This document shows positions 1 through 8,660 of a DNA stretch of 64,000 nucleotides, one piece after another. Position 1 is the first letter of the stretch, and every line of letters begins with the position of its first letter. A program made the position numbers and the translations under genes. The notes under the pieces are model-generated. The model was not told the origin of the DNA. It was given only the letters and a program-made list of their open reading frames with translations, and searched no databases. This DNA is from Variovorax sp. (GTDB taxonomy: Bacteria > Pseudomonadota > Gammaproteobacteria > Burkholderiales > Burkholderiaceae_C). The DNA lies in contig JAGIAI010000002.1 of assembly GCA_017744935.1 (NCBI GenBank), positions 62,001 through 126,000 on the forward strand, written 5' to 3'.

Positions 1-387
<387 letters not shown>

Positions 388-410
388 TCGGAATTCTCCC
401 GGCGTGTTCA

Positions 411-438
411 GGGCCACCATTCGGTGGCCCTTTTCTTT
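411..438 (+). terminator. Rho-independent terminator after ilvC
   Basis: A perfect 8-bp stem (GGGCCACC / GGTGGCCC) with an ATTC loop is followed directly by TTTTCTTTCT. It sits 24 bases past the ilvC stop codon and closes the upstream ilv transcript. Confidence 0.85.
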
Positions 439-549
439 CTGGGCGCCATGGCGCCTGAACTACACTGCGACCGATGCAATCGACCCCCTCATTTGTCCTG
501 AATCCGACAGTCATTTGCGTCGCGGCGGCGCGCGCTGGAGGCCGGCTGC

Positions 550-1374
550 ATGCATGACGACACGATGCCCGACGAACTGGCGCCCAAGAAGCGCCGGAAG
601 GGTATCTACATCCTCCCGAACCTGTTCACGCTCGCGGCCTTGTTCGGGGGCTTCTACGCCATCGTGATGGCGATGAACGCGCGATTCGATCTGGCTGCGC
701 TGGGTGTCTTCGCAGCGATGATCCTCGACAGCCTCGACGGTCGGGTTGCCCGGCTCACCAATACACAGAGTGCCTTCGGCGAGCAGATGGATTCGCTCTC
801 GGACATGGTGTCTTTCGGCGCGGCGCCGGCGTTGATCGCCTACGAGTGGTCGTTGAAGGGTCTGGGTCGCTGGGGCTGGATCGCTGCTTTCGTCTACTGC
901 GCATGCGCCGCATTGCGACTCGCCCGGTTCAACGTCAATACAGGCGTTGTCGACAAGCGCTGGTTCCAGGGGTTGCCGTCGCCTGCTGCTGCAGCACTGG
1001 TGGCCGGGTTCATCTGGCTGGTGACCGAATGGGGCAAGCGCGGTGGTGAGGTGCTCTATTTGTCCTGGCAGCAGATCACCTGGGTCACTTTCGGCTTCAC
1101 GTTGTACGCCGGACTCTCGATGGTGACCAACGCGCCTTTCTACAGCTTCAAGGATGTGCAGATGAAGAAGAGCGTTCCCTTCGCCGTGATCGTGTTGATC
1201 GCACTGGGCATCGCCATCGTGAACATCCATCCGCCGACGGTTCTGTTCGGCATGTTCGTGGCATACGGGCTCAGCGGCTATGTGGTCTATGGCTGGCGCA
1301 AGGCGAAGGGCCAGCAAGTGAGCGTCATCAGCATCTCGACCGACGAGCCCGATGAACGAGGGCTGCACAAGTAA
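550..1374 (+). CDS. pssA: CDP-diacylglycerol--serine O-phosphatidyltransferase
   Basis: Makes phosphatidylserine from CDP-diacylglycerol and serine, the first step to phosphatidylethanolamine, in the inner membrane. The 274-residue protein has the full CDP-alcohol phosphotransferase motif: D63-G64-xx-A67-R68, G77, D81 and D85. Several hydrophobic segments follow (about residues 20-40, 98-115, 135-155 and 180-250). This is the integral-membrane type II enzyme, not the E. coli ribosome-associated one. The ATG at 550 has GGAG about nine bases upstream; an ATG at 565 is an alternative start. It lies between ilvC and leuA, an arrangement I associate with Burkholderiales. The promoter and leader of the leucine gene begin right at its stop codon. 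Confidence 0.95.
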   Translation: MHDDTMPDELAPKKRRKGIYILPNLFTLAALFGGFYAIVMAMNARFDLAALGVFAAMILDSLDGRVARLTNTQSAFGEQMDSLSDMVSFGAAPALIAYEWSLKGLGRWGWIAAFVYCACAALRLARFNVNTGVVDKRWFQGLPSPAAAALVAGFIWLVTEWGKRGGEVLYLSWQQITWVTFGFTLYAGLSMVTNAPFYSFKDVQMKKSVPFAVIVLIALGIAIVNIHPPTVLFGMFVAYGLSGYVVYGWRKAKGQQVSVISISTDEPDERGLHK

Positions 1375-1392
1375 CCGCGGCTGTGCTACATT
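1364..1392 (+). promoter_or_regulatory. Candidate promoter of the leucine leader and leuA
   Basis: An extended -10 box (TG-C-TACATT, hexamer 1387-1392) lies 17 bases after a weak -35 (TGCACA, 1364-1369). It overlaps the end of pssA. The predicted start near 1399 would put the leader-peptide ATG only about four bases into the RNA. Inferred from sequence only. Confidence 0.45.
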
Positions 1393-1402
1393 CCAGCATC
1401 CT

Positions 1403-1456
1403 ATGAACAAGATTTCGCTGGCCCTACTACTGATCCCCCACGGGCGGAGTAGTTAG
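1403..1456 (+). CDS. Leucine-operon leader peptide (attenuation)
   Basis: A 17-codon frame encodes MNKISLALLLIPHGRSS. Four of its codons are leucine, three of them in a row, and two of those are CTA, which is rare in GC-rich genomes. Isoleucine codons are found on both sides of the leucine run. The frame ends 18 bases before a strong terminator hairpin and about 95 bases before leuA. This is the layout of a transcription-attenuation leader, in which a ribosome stalled for lack of charged leucyl-tRNA lets transcription reach leuA. No Shine-Dalgarno sequence is visible, and the candidate promoter suggests a leader with almost no 5' untranslated RNA. The family role is established for proteobacterial leu operons; the assignment here is by pattern. 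Confidence 0.8.
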   Translation: MNKISLALLLIPHGRSS

Positions 1457-1474
1457 CGCGCGCAAATTCCTCAC

Positions 1475-1512
1475 AACGGCCCGTTCGCACCAGCAACGGG
1501 CCGTTTGTTTTT
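1475..1512 (+). terminator. Attenuator terminator upstream of leuA
   Basis: A perfect 11-bp stem (AACGGCCCGTT / AACGGGCCGTT) with a nine-base loop is followed by TGTTTTT. It lies between the leader peptide and the leuA start, so it acts as a regulated attenuator rather than an end-of-operon terminator. Confidence 0.85.
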
Positions 1513-1551
1513 GGGGTTGCTGGTTGATCCAACCACAGCGAGAAATATCAG

Positions 1552-3255
1552 ATGTTGAAGCAACCCAACCTCAAGTACCGTGCCTTCGCGCCGGTCGGCC
1601 TCAAAGATCGCACCTGGCCTGATGCCGTGCTGACCAAGGCCCCGATCTGGCTGTCGACCGATCTGCGGGATGGCAATCAGGCGTTGGTGGAGCCCATGGA
1701 CATCGCCCGCAAGATGCGGATGTTCGAGATGCTGGTTGAGATCGGCTTCAAGGAAATCGAGGTTGGCTTTCCCTCCGCTTCGCAGATCGAGTTCGACTTC
1801 GTGCGCAAGCTCATCGAGGAAGATCGCATTCCGGACGACGTGACGATCCAGGTGCTCACGCAGGCCCGCGACCATCTGATCGAACGCACCTTCGAGGCCT
1901 TGCAGGGCGCGCCGCGCGCGATTGTTCATCTGTACAACGCTGTGGCGCCGATCATGCGCCGCGTGGTGCTCGGCATGGACGAGGACGAGATCGTCGAACT
2001 GGCGACCACGCACGCGCGGATGTTCAATGAATTCGCCGCAAAGCAGCCGAATACGCAATGGACCTTCCAGTACTCACCTGAAATGTTCTCGGGCACGGAC
2101 CTCGCGTTCTCCAAGCGCGTGGTCGACGCGGTCACGGACGTGTGGGCACCGACGCCTCAGAGGAAGTGCATCGTCAACCTGCCGTCGACCGTCGAGCATT
2201 CGACCCCGAACATCTTCGCGGACATGATCGAGTGGATGCACCGCAATCTCGCGCGCCGCGACTCGATCGTCCTGTCGGTCCATCCGCACAACGATCGCGG
2301 CACGGGGACCGCTGCAGGCGAATTTGCCCTCATGGCCGGCGCCGATCGGATCGAAGGCTGCCTGTTCGGCAATGGCGAGCGCACGGGCAATCTCGACCTC
2401 GTGAACGTCGCGCTCAACCTCTACACGCAGGGCGTATCCCCGGAGCTTGACTTCTCGAACATCGATGAGATCCGCGCCACCGTGGAGCACTGCAACCAGC
2501 TGCCGGTGCATCCGCGTCATCCCTACGTGGGCGATCTGGTCTACACCTCCTTCTCGGGCTCGCACCAGGATGCGATCAAGAAGGCGTTCGGCGCGCGCAA
2601 GGATGGCGACATCTGGGACATGCCCTATCTGCCGATCGACCCCAAGGATGTCGGTCGGAGCTACGAGGCGGTAATTCGTGTCAACAGCCAGTCGGGTAAG
2701 GGCGGCATCTCGTACCTTCTCGAGAGCGAATATGGGCTGGAACTGCCCCGGCGCCTGCAGATGGAGTTCAGCCAGATCGTTCAGCGCGTGATGGACGTGG
2801 CCGGTAAGGAACTCACGGCTGCCGATCTCTGGGCCCTTTTCGAAGGCGAGTACCGCATTCGCGACGCGGCCGGGCCACAGCATCGCGTGCTCGAAGAGCA
2901 GGGCGAGGGAGCCGACGCCTCGGTGATCCTGCGCGCGGACTTGCCATGGGAAGGTGAAGTCCTTCGGGTCGAGGGCCGTGGCAACGGACCAATCGACGCA
3001 TTCATCCATGCGCTGGCCGAAGCCACCGGGCACTCGATCCGCGTCATCGACTACCACCAGCACGCGATCGGCTCCGGTGCCGACGCCCAGGCGGTCGCCT
3101 ATCTCGAACTGCGGGTCGACGAGTCGAAGACCCTCTTCGGCGTTGGAGTAGATGCAAACATCATCTCGGCTTCGCTGAAGGCAATCGTTTCGGGATTGAC
3201 GAGGGCTCGGACGCAACCCGCAGCCAGCGCACAATCCGTAGCTGAAGCCGCCTGA
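1552..3255 (+). CDS. leuA: 2-isopropylmalate synthase, long type
   Basis: Condenses acetyl-CoA with 2-oxoisovalerate, the committed step of leucine synthesis. The 567-residue protein has the HMGL-like TIM barrel with LRDGNQA near residue 40 (the family's LRDGxQ metal and substrate motif), H244-P-H246-N-D for metal binding, and a C-terminal LeuA dimerisation and leucine-feedback domain (about residues 440-550). The [10 protein letters not shown] form marks the actinobacterial-like long class. It is different from the gene that follows. The ATG at 1552 sits behind GAGAAATATCAG. Control is likely by the leader peptide and attenuator just upstream. Having two leuA genes side by side suggests different feedback properties or substrate preference. 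Confidence 0.95.
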   Translation: MLKQPNLKYRAFAPVGLKDRTWPDAVLTKAPIWLSTDLRDGNQALVEPMDIARKMRMFEMLVEIGFKEIEVGFPSASQIEFDFVRKLIEEDRIPDDVTIQVLTQARDHLIERTFEALQGAPRAIVHLYNAVAPIMRRVVLGMDEDEIVELATTHARMFNEFAAKQPNTQWTFQYSPEMFSGTDLAFSKRVVDAVTDVWAPTPQRKCIVNLPSTVEHSTPNIFADMIEWMHRNLARRDSIVLSVHPHNDRGTGTAAGEFALMAGADRIEGCLFGNGERTGNLDLVNVALNLYTQGVSPELDFSNIDEIRATVEHCNQLPVHPRHPYVGDLVYTSFSGSHQDAIKKAFGARKDGDIWDMPYLPIDPKDVGRSYEAVIRVNSQSGKGGISYLLESEYGLELPRRLQMEFSQIVQRVMDVAGKELTAADLWALFEGEYRIRDAAGPQHRVLEEQGEGADASVILRADLPWEGEVLRVEGRGNGPIDAFIHALAEATGHSIRVIDYHQHAIGSGADAQAVAYLELRVDESKTLFGVGVDANIISASLKAIVSGLTRARTQPAASAQSVAEAA

Positions 3256-3337
3256 ACCGGCGGAAGGGCCGCGGCGCGGCCTTGGCCCGGCAGTGCACGC
3301 ACTGCCGCGCAGTGACATGGAACAAAGGAGATTCACG

Positions 3338-4876
3338 ATGGCCGACAAACTGATCATTTTCGACACCACCTTGCGCGACGGCGAGCAGTCGCCCGGTGCT
3401 TCCATGACCAAGGACGAGAAGCTGCGCATCGCGCGCCAGCTCGAGCGCCTCCGGGTCGATGTGATCGAAGCCGGGTTTCCCGCCAGCTCGAACGGCGATT
3501 TCGATGCGGTGGTCGCCATCGCCAATGCGATCAAGGAATCGACCGTATGCGGCCTGTCGCGCGCCAATGACCGCGACATCTCGCGAGCCGCCGAAGCGCT
3601 CAAGGGAGCGGCGAATGGTCGGATTCACACTTTCATTGCAACGTCCCCGCTGCACATGGAGAAGAAGCTGCGGATGACGCCCGACGAGGTGTTCGAGCAG
3701 GCGAAGCTTTCGGTGCGCTTTGCGCGCAATCTGGTTGCCGACGTCGAGTTCAGCCCTGAGGACGGGTATCGAAGCGACCCGGACTTCCTCTGCCGGGTGC
3801 TGGAGGCGGTCATCAATGAGGGCGCCACGACGATCAATGTTCCCGACACCGTTGGCTATGCGATCCCGGAGCTCTACGGCAATTTCATCAAGACGCTGCG
3901 CGAGCGCATTCCGAACAGCGACAAGGCGGTCTGGTCCGTCCACTGCCACAACGACCTGGGCATGGCGGTCGCCAACTCGCTCGCCGGGGTGAAGATTGGT
4001 GGTGCCCGCCAGGTCGAATGCACGATCAACGGCCTCGGCGAGCGCGCCGGCAACTGCTCGCTCGAGGAAATCGTGATGGCGGTGAAGACCCGCAAGGACT
4101 ATTTCGGCCTCGATCTGGGCATCGACACCCGCCATATCGTGGCTGCGAGCCGCATGGTCAGCCAGACGACCGGTTTCGTCGTGCAGCCGAACAAGGCGGT
4201 CGTAGGGGCCAACGCCTTCGCGCATGCTTCGGGCATCCACCAAGATGGCGTCCTCAAGGCGCGCGACACCTACGAGATCATGCGTGCCGAGGACGTCGGC
4301 TGGACCGCCAACAAGATCGTGCTCGGCAAGCTCAGCGGACGCAACGCATTCAAGCAGCGTCTCCAGGAACTGGGTGTGACCATGGAGTCGGAAGCGGACG
4401 TCAACGCGGCGTTTTCGCGCTTCAAGGAGCTCGCCGATCGCAAAAGTGAAATTTTTGACGAAGACATCCTCGCGCTGGTCAGCGACGAGGAGCTCTCGCA
4501 CGTTGGGGAACAGTTTGGTTTTGTTTCCCTGGCGCAACATAGTGAAACAGGTGAGCGGCCCCAGGCCCGCATCGTGTTCACCGTGAACGGCAAGGAGGTC
4601 ACCGGGGAGTCGGACGGGAATGGTCCGGTCGATGCTTCGCTGAAAGCGATCGAGGCGCACGTCAAGAGTGGAGCCGAGATGGTGCTGTATTCGGTCAATG
4701 CGATCAGCGGATCGACTGAAAGTCAGGGGGAAGTGACCGTGCGCCTGCAAAATGCGGGCCGGGTCGTCAATGGTGTCGGCGCGGACCCCGATATCGTGGT
4801 GGCGTCGGCCAAGGCTTATTTGAGTGCGCTCAACAAGTTACAGAGCCAAGCTGAGAGAGTGGCGGCACAAGGTTGA
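3338..4876 (+). CDS. leuA: 2-isopropylmalate synthase, classical bacterial type
   Basis: A second isopropylmalate synthase of 512 residues, of the E. coli type. It has [12 protein letters not shown] at residues 9-20, the metal motif H202-C-H204-N-D, the GLGERAGN loop, and a C-terminal regulatory LeuA domain from about residue 395. The start at 3338 is chosen because AAAGGAG lies seven bases upstream; an earlier in-frame codon at 3293 lacks this. It follows the long-type leuA by 82 bases with no T-rich terminator between, so both may be on one attenuated transcript. A citramalate synthase role is possible for one of the pair, but the sequence is closer to LeuA. The symbol is repeated because both are of the LeuA family. 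Confidence 0.93.
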   Translation: MADKLIIFDTTLRDGEQSPGASMTKDEKLRIARQLERLRVDVIEAGFPASSNGDFDAVVAIANAIKESTVCGLSRANDRDISRAAEALKGAANGRIHTFIATSPLHMEKKLRMTPDEVFEQAKLSVRFARNLVADVEFSPEDGYRSDPDFLCRVLEAVINEGATTINVPDTVGYAIPELYGNFIKTLRERIPNSDKAVWSVHCHNDLGMAVANSLAGVKIGGARQVECTINGLGERAGNCSLEEIVMAVKTRKDYFGLDLGIDTRHIVAASRMVSQTTGFVVQPNKAVVGANAFAHASGIHQDGVLKARDTYEIMRAEDVGWTANKIVLGKLSGRNAFKQRLQELGVTMESEADVNAAFSRFKELADRKSEIFDEDILALVSDEELSHVGEQFGFVSLAQHSETGERPQARIVFTVNGKEVTGESDGNGPVDASLKAIEAHVKSGAEMVLYSVNAISGSTESQGEVTVRLQNAGRVVNGVGADPDIVVASAKAYLSALNKLQSQAERVAAQG

Positions 4877-4912
4877 ATATTAAAGTGCTCCTTGTTTTCG
4901 AATGAAGAAGAG

Positions 4913-4947
4913 GAGGCAAGTAACTGATATTGCGTGCCTTTTTTGAT
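4913..4947 (+). terminator. Weak terminator after the second leuA
   Basis: A short stem (AGGCA / TGCCT, five pairs, long loop) is followed by a run of T residues (TTTTTTG). It lies in the 114-base gap between leuA and the pbpG-like gene. The stem is weak, so this is tentative. Confidence 0.35.
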
Positions 4948-4990
4948 TTCGATACACTGCGGAAACTTATCGTCCGCTGGAGAGTTTTTA

Positions 4991-6160
4991 ATGCCCGAAG
5001 CCCGTTCCAATCGAGTTTCAAGCCAGCGGTTCCTTCCCGCGTTTCGCATGCTCGCCGTCGCGCTGTGCGCCACGGCGTTTTTGTTGCCTGCCGCCCAAGC
5101 CGAAAAGAAGGGACCGGCAACCAAGAAGACGGCCACCGCCGACAGCAAACGCAAGACCGCGTCGGTGCCAACTCGTGAGACCGCGTCTTCCAAGCGGAAG
5201 GCGGGCGCGGACAAGGACGAGAAGGTCGTCAGTGGCGGCCGGAATGTGGTGGCCTCGGTTCGCCAGAAGAACGGGCGCACTGTCGTGGCGGTGCAACGCC
5301 GATCGGTCGTGCGTGTTGCAGAACCGGCGCGTCTCTCGTTCGGCCAGTTGGCCGGTCTGCACCAGACGCCGGATGCCCTGGACCTGAAGTCGAGCGTCGC
5401 GCTGGTCATCGATCAGGAAACCCATGAAGTGCTCCTGAGCAAGAACGACCATGCCGTCCTTCCCATCGCATCGTTGACCAAGCTGATGACTGGGCTGCTC
5501 ATCAGCGAAGCCCAGTTGCCTTCCGACGAATTGATCACCATCACCCAAGATGATGTCGACACCGAAAAGCGAAGCGGTTCGCGTCTGAGCGTGGGGACGA
5601 CCCTGCCGCGCGGCGAGCTCCTTCATCTGGCGCTGATGTCCAGCGAAAACCGGGCAGCGCACGCGCTTGGCCGCACCTATCCAGGCGGTCTGGAGACCTT
5701 CGTGAGCGTCATGAACGCGAAGGCGAAGATGCTCGGCATGAAGGACACGCGGTACGTCGAGCCCACGGGCCTGTCGAGCCGCAACCAGTCGAGCGCGCAG
5801 GATCTGGCGCTGCTCGTTAACGCTGCATATGCGGACGCCACGGTGCGTCAGCTTTCGACGTCGCCGGAATATCAAGTCGAAGTCGGCAACCGCGTGCTTC
5901 AGTTCAACACGACCAACCGCCTCGTCAAGAACCCGGATTGGGACATTGGCGTACAGAAGACTGGCTACATCACTGAAGCAGGCCAGTGCCTTGTGATGCA
6001 GGCCAAGATTGCAGGCCGCAAGCTGATCATGGTGTTCCTCGATTCGGCAGGGAAGCTGAGCCGCATCGGTGATGCCGAGCGCGTTCGTCGCTGGGTGGAG
6101 GCCAATCACATGATCAACAAGGCTGCACAGCAGCATGTGGCTTCGAGCAACGCGACCTGA
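4991..6160 (+). CDS. pbpG: D-alanyl-D-alanine endopeptidase (PBP7/8 type)
   Basis: A 389-residue low-molecular-weight penicillin-binding protein that cuts cross-bridges of peptidoglycan in the periplasm. All three S11 peptidase motifs are present: S161-L-T-K164, S218-E-N220 and K323-T-G. The N-terminus has a basic stretch and a hydrophobic segment ending in AAQA, a Sec signal peptide. Next comes a Lys/Ala/Thr-rich linker (about residues 38-105) that is not part of the catalytic fold. The start at 4991 has GGAGAG six bases upstream; an upstream frame extension from 4934 would put 19 residues before the signal peptide. It stands alone and is closed by a strong terminator. Confidence 0.92.
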   Translation: MPEARSNRVSSQRFLPAFRMLAVALCATAFLLPAAQAEKKGPATKKTATADSKRKTASVPTRETASSKRKAGADKDEKVVSGGRNVVASVRQKNGRTVVAVQRRSVVRVAEPARLSFGQLAGLHQTPDALDLKSSVALVIDQETHEVLLSKNDHAVLPIASLTKLMTGLLISEAQLPSDELITITQDDVDTEKRSGSRLSVGTTLPRGELLHLALMSSENRAAHALGRTYPGGLETFVSVMNAKAKMLGMKDTRYVEPTGLSSRNQSSAQDLALLVNAAYADATVRQLSTSPEYQVEVGNRVLQFNTTNRLVKNPDWDIGVQKTGYITEAGQCLVMQAKIAGRKLIMVFLDSAGKLSRIGDAERVRRWVEANHMINKAAQQHVASSNAT

Positions 6161-6179
6161 TCCCGCTCGACCCCAGACT

Positions 6180-6213
6180 GGGCCGCTTCATCCAACCGGA
6201 TGGCGGCCCTTTT
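6180..6213 (+). terminator. Terminator between pbpG and the convergent IclR gene
   Basis: Stem GGGCCGC / GCGGCCC with an inner CATCC / GGATG pairing, followed by TTTTGCTTT. It lies 20 bases past the pbpG stop, at the tail of the convergent regulator gene. Confidence 0.8.
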
Positions 6214-6217
6214 GCTT

Positions 6218-7012
6218 TCAGGCTGAACTGGTCGGGCTCGCCTTGTAGCCTAGTGCGCTGGAGATCTCGTTTGCGGTGGCCTGCAGCTTCGGCAGCCAGC
6301 CGTCGTCCAGCCGATCTGCGGGGGCCGAGATCGAGAGTCCGGCGACCAGCTTTCCCTGGTCATCGTAGATTCCTGCAGCCATGCAACGCACGCCGAGTTC
6401 GAGCTCCTCGTTGTCTCGTGCGATGCCGTACTGGCGGGCTTTCGACAGCTCTCGTTCAAGAATAGGCAACTGCGTGATGCTGTTTCGCGTATGGCCGGCA
6501 AGACCGGTCCGGGTCGCATAGCTGCGTACGCGCTGGGGCTCGTCCACCGCGAGGAACAGCTTGCCAGTTGAGGTCAGATGCAATGGCGCACGTCCGCCGA
6601 TCGCGCGGACGACCTGCATGCCGGAGCGCTCGCTGTAGGCGCGCTCGATATAGACGATTTCATCGCCTTGTCGCATGCTGAGGTTGACGGGCTGCTGCGT
6701 TAGCTTGTGGAGTTCGCGCATCGGAGCCATGGCCGCATCGCGCACATTGAGTCGGCCCTTCACGAGGTTGCCGAGTTCGAGGAGCCGCATGCCGAGTCGG
6801 TAGCTTCCGGCTTCCGGACGATCGACGAAACGACCGACTGCCAGGTCGTTCAGGATGCGGTGCGTGGTGGACGGATGCAGTCCCGTCTTCTCGCTGATCT
6901 CCTTGAGCGAAATCGCTTCTTCACGCGACGCGAGCACGTCGATGAGCGCGAACATGCGCTCGATGACCTGGATCACGGGCGTAGCGGGAGCGTCAGATTG
7001 GAGTTTTTTCAT
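6218..7012 (-). CDS. IclR-family transcriptional regulator
   Basis: A 264-residue regulator. Its N-terminal winged helix-turn-helix (about residues 15-75) contains SLKEISEKTGLHPSTTHRIL, the standard IclR recognition helix. A C-terminal effector domain follows, with the GRAPLHLTSTGKLFLA motif and ELELGVRCMAAGIYD. The ATG at 7012 is chosen; a GTG three codons upstream is also possible. It reads toward pbpG and starts 30 bases downstream of the bpt stop codon, so it may be on the aat-bpt transcript. The effector is unknown and no catabolic operon lies beside it. Confidence 0.88.
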   Translation of the reverse strand: MKKLQSDAPATPVIQVIERMFALIDVLASREEAISLKEISEKTGLHPSTTHRILNDLAVGRFVDRPEAGSYRLGMRLLELGNLVKGRLNVRDAAMAPMRELHKLTQQPVNLSMRQGDEIVYIERAYSERSGMQVVRAIGGRAPLHLTSTGKLFLAVDEPQRVRSYATRTGLAGHTRNSITQLPILERELSKARQYGIARDNEELELGVRCMAAGIYDDQGKLVAGLSISAPADRLDDGWLPKLQATANEISSALGYKASPTSSA

Positions 7013-7042
7013 TTGCAACACGGTTCGAAGCCGGTCGCGATT

Positions 7043-7795
7043 TTACTTGGTGAAATCACCGGTTGGTAGCTGCCATTGACCATTGAGCAGCACTTCGTGC
7101 GGCATGTAGCGCGCCTTGTAGTTCATCTTGGCGCTGCCTTCGATCCAGTAGCCCAGGTACACGTGAGGCAGTCCGAGTTTGCGGGCCTGCTCGATTTGCC
7201 AGAGTACGCTGTAGTTGCCGTAGCTTGCTCCGGTTTCGGGCTCATAGAAGGTATAGACCGCGGACAGGCCGTCATTGAGGACGTCGAGGATCGAAACCAT
7301 CTTGAGCGCGCCAGCGCTGCCGTCGGGCCGCGTTTCGCGAAACTCCACCAACCGAGAGTTGACGCGGCTTTGCAGCAGGAACTGGGTGTACTGGTCGATG
7401 CTGTCGTGGTCCATGCCGCCACCCGAATGCCGGCCATTCTGGTAGCGCAGGTAGAGTTGGTAGTGCTCGGGCACGAAGCAGAGCTTGAGCACCCGAGCCT
7501 GGAGGTCCGAATGCCGCGTCAGTGCTCGGCGCTGGCTCCGGCTGGGGGCGAATCCGTTGACCAGCACCCGCAGCGGAACGCATGCGTTGCAGCCATCGCA
7601 ATACGGCCGGTAAGTGAACATGCCGCTGCGGCGAAACCCGCTCAGCACTAGGTCCGAGTAGGCGTCGTTATGGATGAGGTGGCTCGGGGTGGCAACCTGG
7701 GATCGCGCCTGCCGGTCAGGCAGATAGCTGCACGGGTAAGGTGCCGTCGCGTAGAACTGCAGCGTGTGGAGCGGGAGGTCCTTGAGGTGCGTCAC
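7043..7795 (-). CDS. bpt: Aspartate/glutamate leucyltransferase (Bpt/Ate family)
   Basis: Transfers leucine from leucyl-tRNA to proteins with N-terminal Asp or Glu, marking them for ClpS/ClpAP degradation in the cytoplasm. The 250-residue protein matches the family through [16 protein letters not shown] near the start, the C-D-G-C-N-A-C cysteine cluster, and the C-terminal [20 protein letters not shown]. The start is a GTG at 7795 (reading [11 protein letters not shown] in the protein), which agrees with the family's usual length. It overlaps the stop codon of aat by four bases (GTGA), so the two are translationally coupled. Together they cover both bacterial N-end-rule aminoacyl transferases. 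Confidence 0.94.
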   Translation of the reverse strand: MTHLKDLPLHTLQFYATAPYPCSYLPDRQARSQVATPSHLIHNDAYSDLVLSGFRRSGMFTYRPYCDGCNACVPLRVLVNGFAPSRSQRRALTRHSDLQARVLKLCFVPEHYQLYLRYQNGRHSGGGMDHDSIDQYTQFLLQSRVNSRLVEFRETRPDGSAGALKMVSILDVLNDGLSAVYTFYEPETGASYGNYSVLWQIEQARKLGLPHVYLGYWIEGSAKMNYKARYMPHEVLLNGQWQLPTGDFTK

Positions 7796-8544
7796 GTCTT
7801 CAAGAAAGTTCGCGCGGACAGGAGTTGATCCCAGTATACGGGCTCGAAGCGCCAGGCAGGGCCGGCCATGGAGCGGGCGTGGGCCACGTGCGACACAAAG
7901 TCGGCTCGCGGCATTTCGCGGGCACCAAGGCTGGCGAGATGCGCTGTGTTTTGCTGGCAATCGATCTTCGAGATTCCGTGCCGCATGCAGAAGCAGACCA
8001 GTGCCGACAGTGCAATCTTGGAAGCGTCCGTCTGCCGCGCGAACATCGATTCGCCGAAGACCGCGCGCCCGATGGCGACGCAATAGAGGCCGCCGACGAG
8101 TTCACCGTCGACCCAGGTTTCGACGCTGTGAGCGTGGCCGGCGCGGTGAAGTGCGGTGTAGGCCCGCACCATGTCGGGGAGGATCCAGGTGCCGTTCTGG
8201 CCCGGTCGGGGCGATTGCGAGCATCGGGAAATCACCGCTTCAAACGCATGGTCTATGCGGATTTCGCAGCGCTCGTCAGCGACAAAGCGGGTGAGCGCCT
8301 TGCGCAGCGAGCGATGCAGGCGGAATCGCCCGACTTCGAGCACCATGCGCGGATCGGGACTCCACCAGAGGATCGGCTGGCCTTCGCTGAACCAGGGAAA
8401 GATTCCATTGGCATAGGCCTGCAGCAGATTGGCGACGTCGAGCGCTCCGCCGGCGGCCAAAAGACCTGGGACGGGATCGGCATCCCCCCACGCCATGGCG
8501 GCATCGGGAAGCGGGTCATTGGGCTCGAGCCAGGGAAGTTGCAT
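7792..8544 (-). CDS. aat: Leucyl/phenylalanyl-tRNA--protein transferase
   Basis: Adds Leu or Phe from charged tRNA to proteins with N-terminal Lys or Arg, making ClpS degrons. The 250-residue protein shows the family start ([12 protein letters not shown]), then [26 protein letters not shown], the [10 protein letters not shown] segment, and [19 protein letters not shown] in the catalytic core. The ATG at 8544 was chosen because family similarity begins exactly there; the open frame extends farther upstream without it. It is the first gene of the aat-bpt pair and is divergent from the molybdenum hydroxylase gene, with 116 bases between the two starts. Confidence 0.95.
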   Translation of the reverse strand: MQLPWLEPNDPLPDAAMAWGDADPVPGLLAAGGALDVANLLQAYANGIFPWFSEGQPILWWSPDPRMVLEVGRFRLHRSLRKALTRFVADERCEIRIDHAFEAVISRCSQSPRPGQNGTWILPDMVRAYTALHRAGHAHSVETWVDGELVGGLYCVAIGRAVFGESMFARQTDASKIALSALVCFCMRHGISKIDCQQNTAHLASLGAREMPRADFVSHVAHARSMAGPAWRFEPVYWDQLLSARTFLKT

Positions 8545-8660
8545 GATGGAATGTTTGCATGCTTTGAAGCGTGCGGGGGCCCTTGAGCCGAAAGTACCTG
8601 AAGACCCTATAGTCGTTCGTGGCCCCGACAAATTCCTAGGACTCAATACAAAGGACGACG

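Noticed and set aside
3161..4750. A 529-codon frame antisense to the second leuA
   Set aside because: It mirrors leuA and has His/Arg-rich antisense composition with no known domain.
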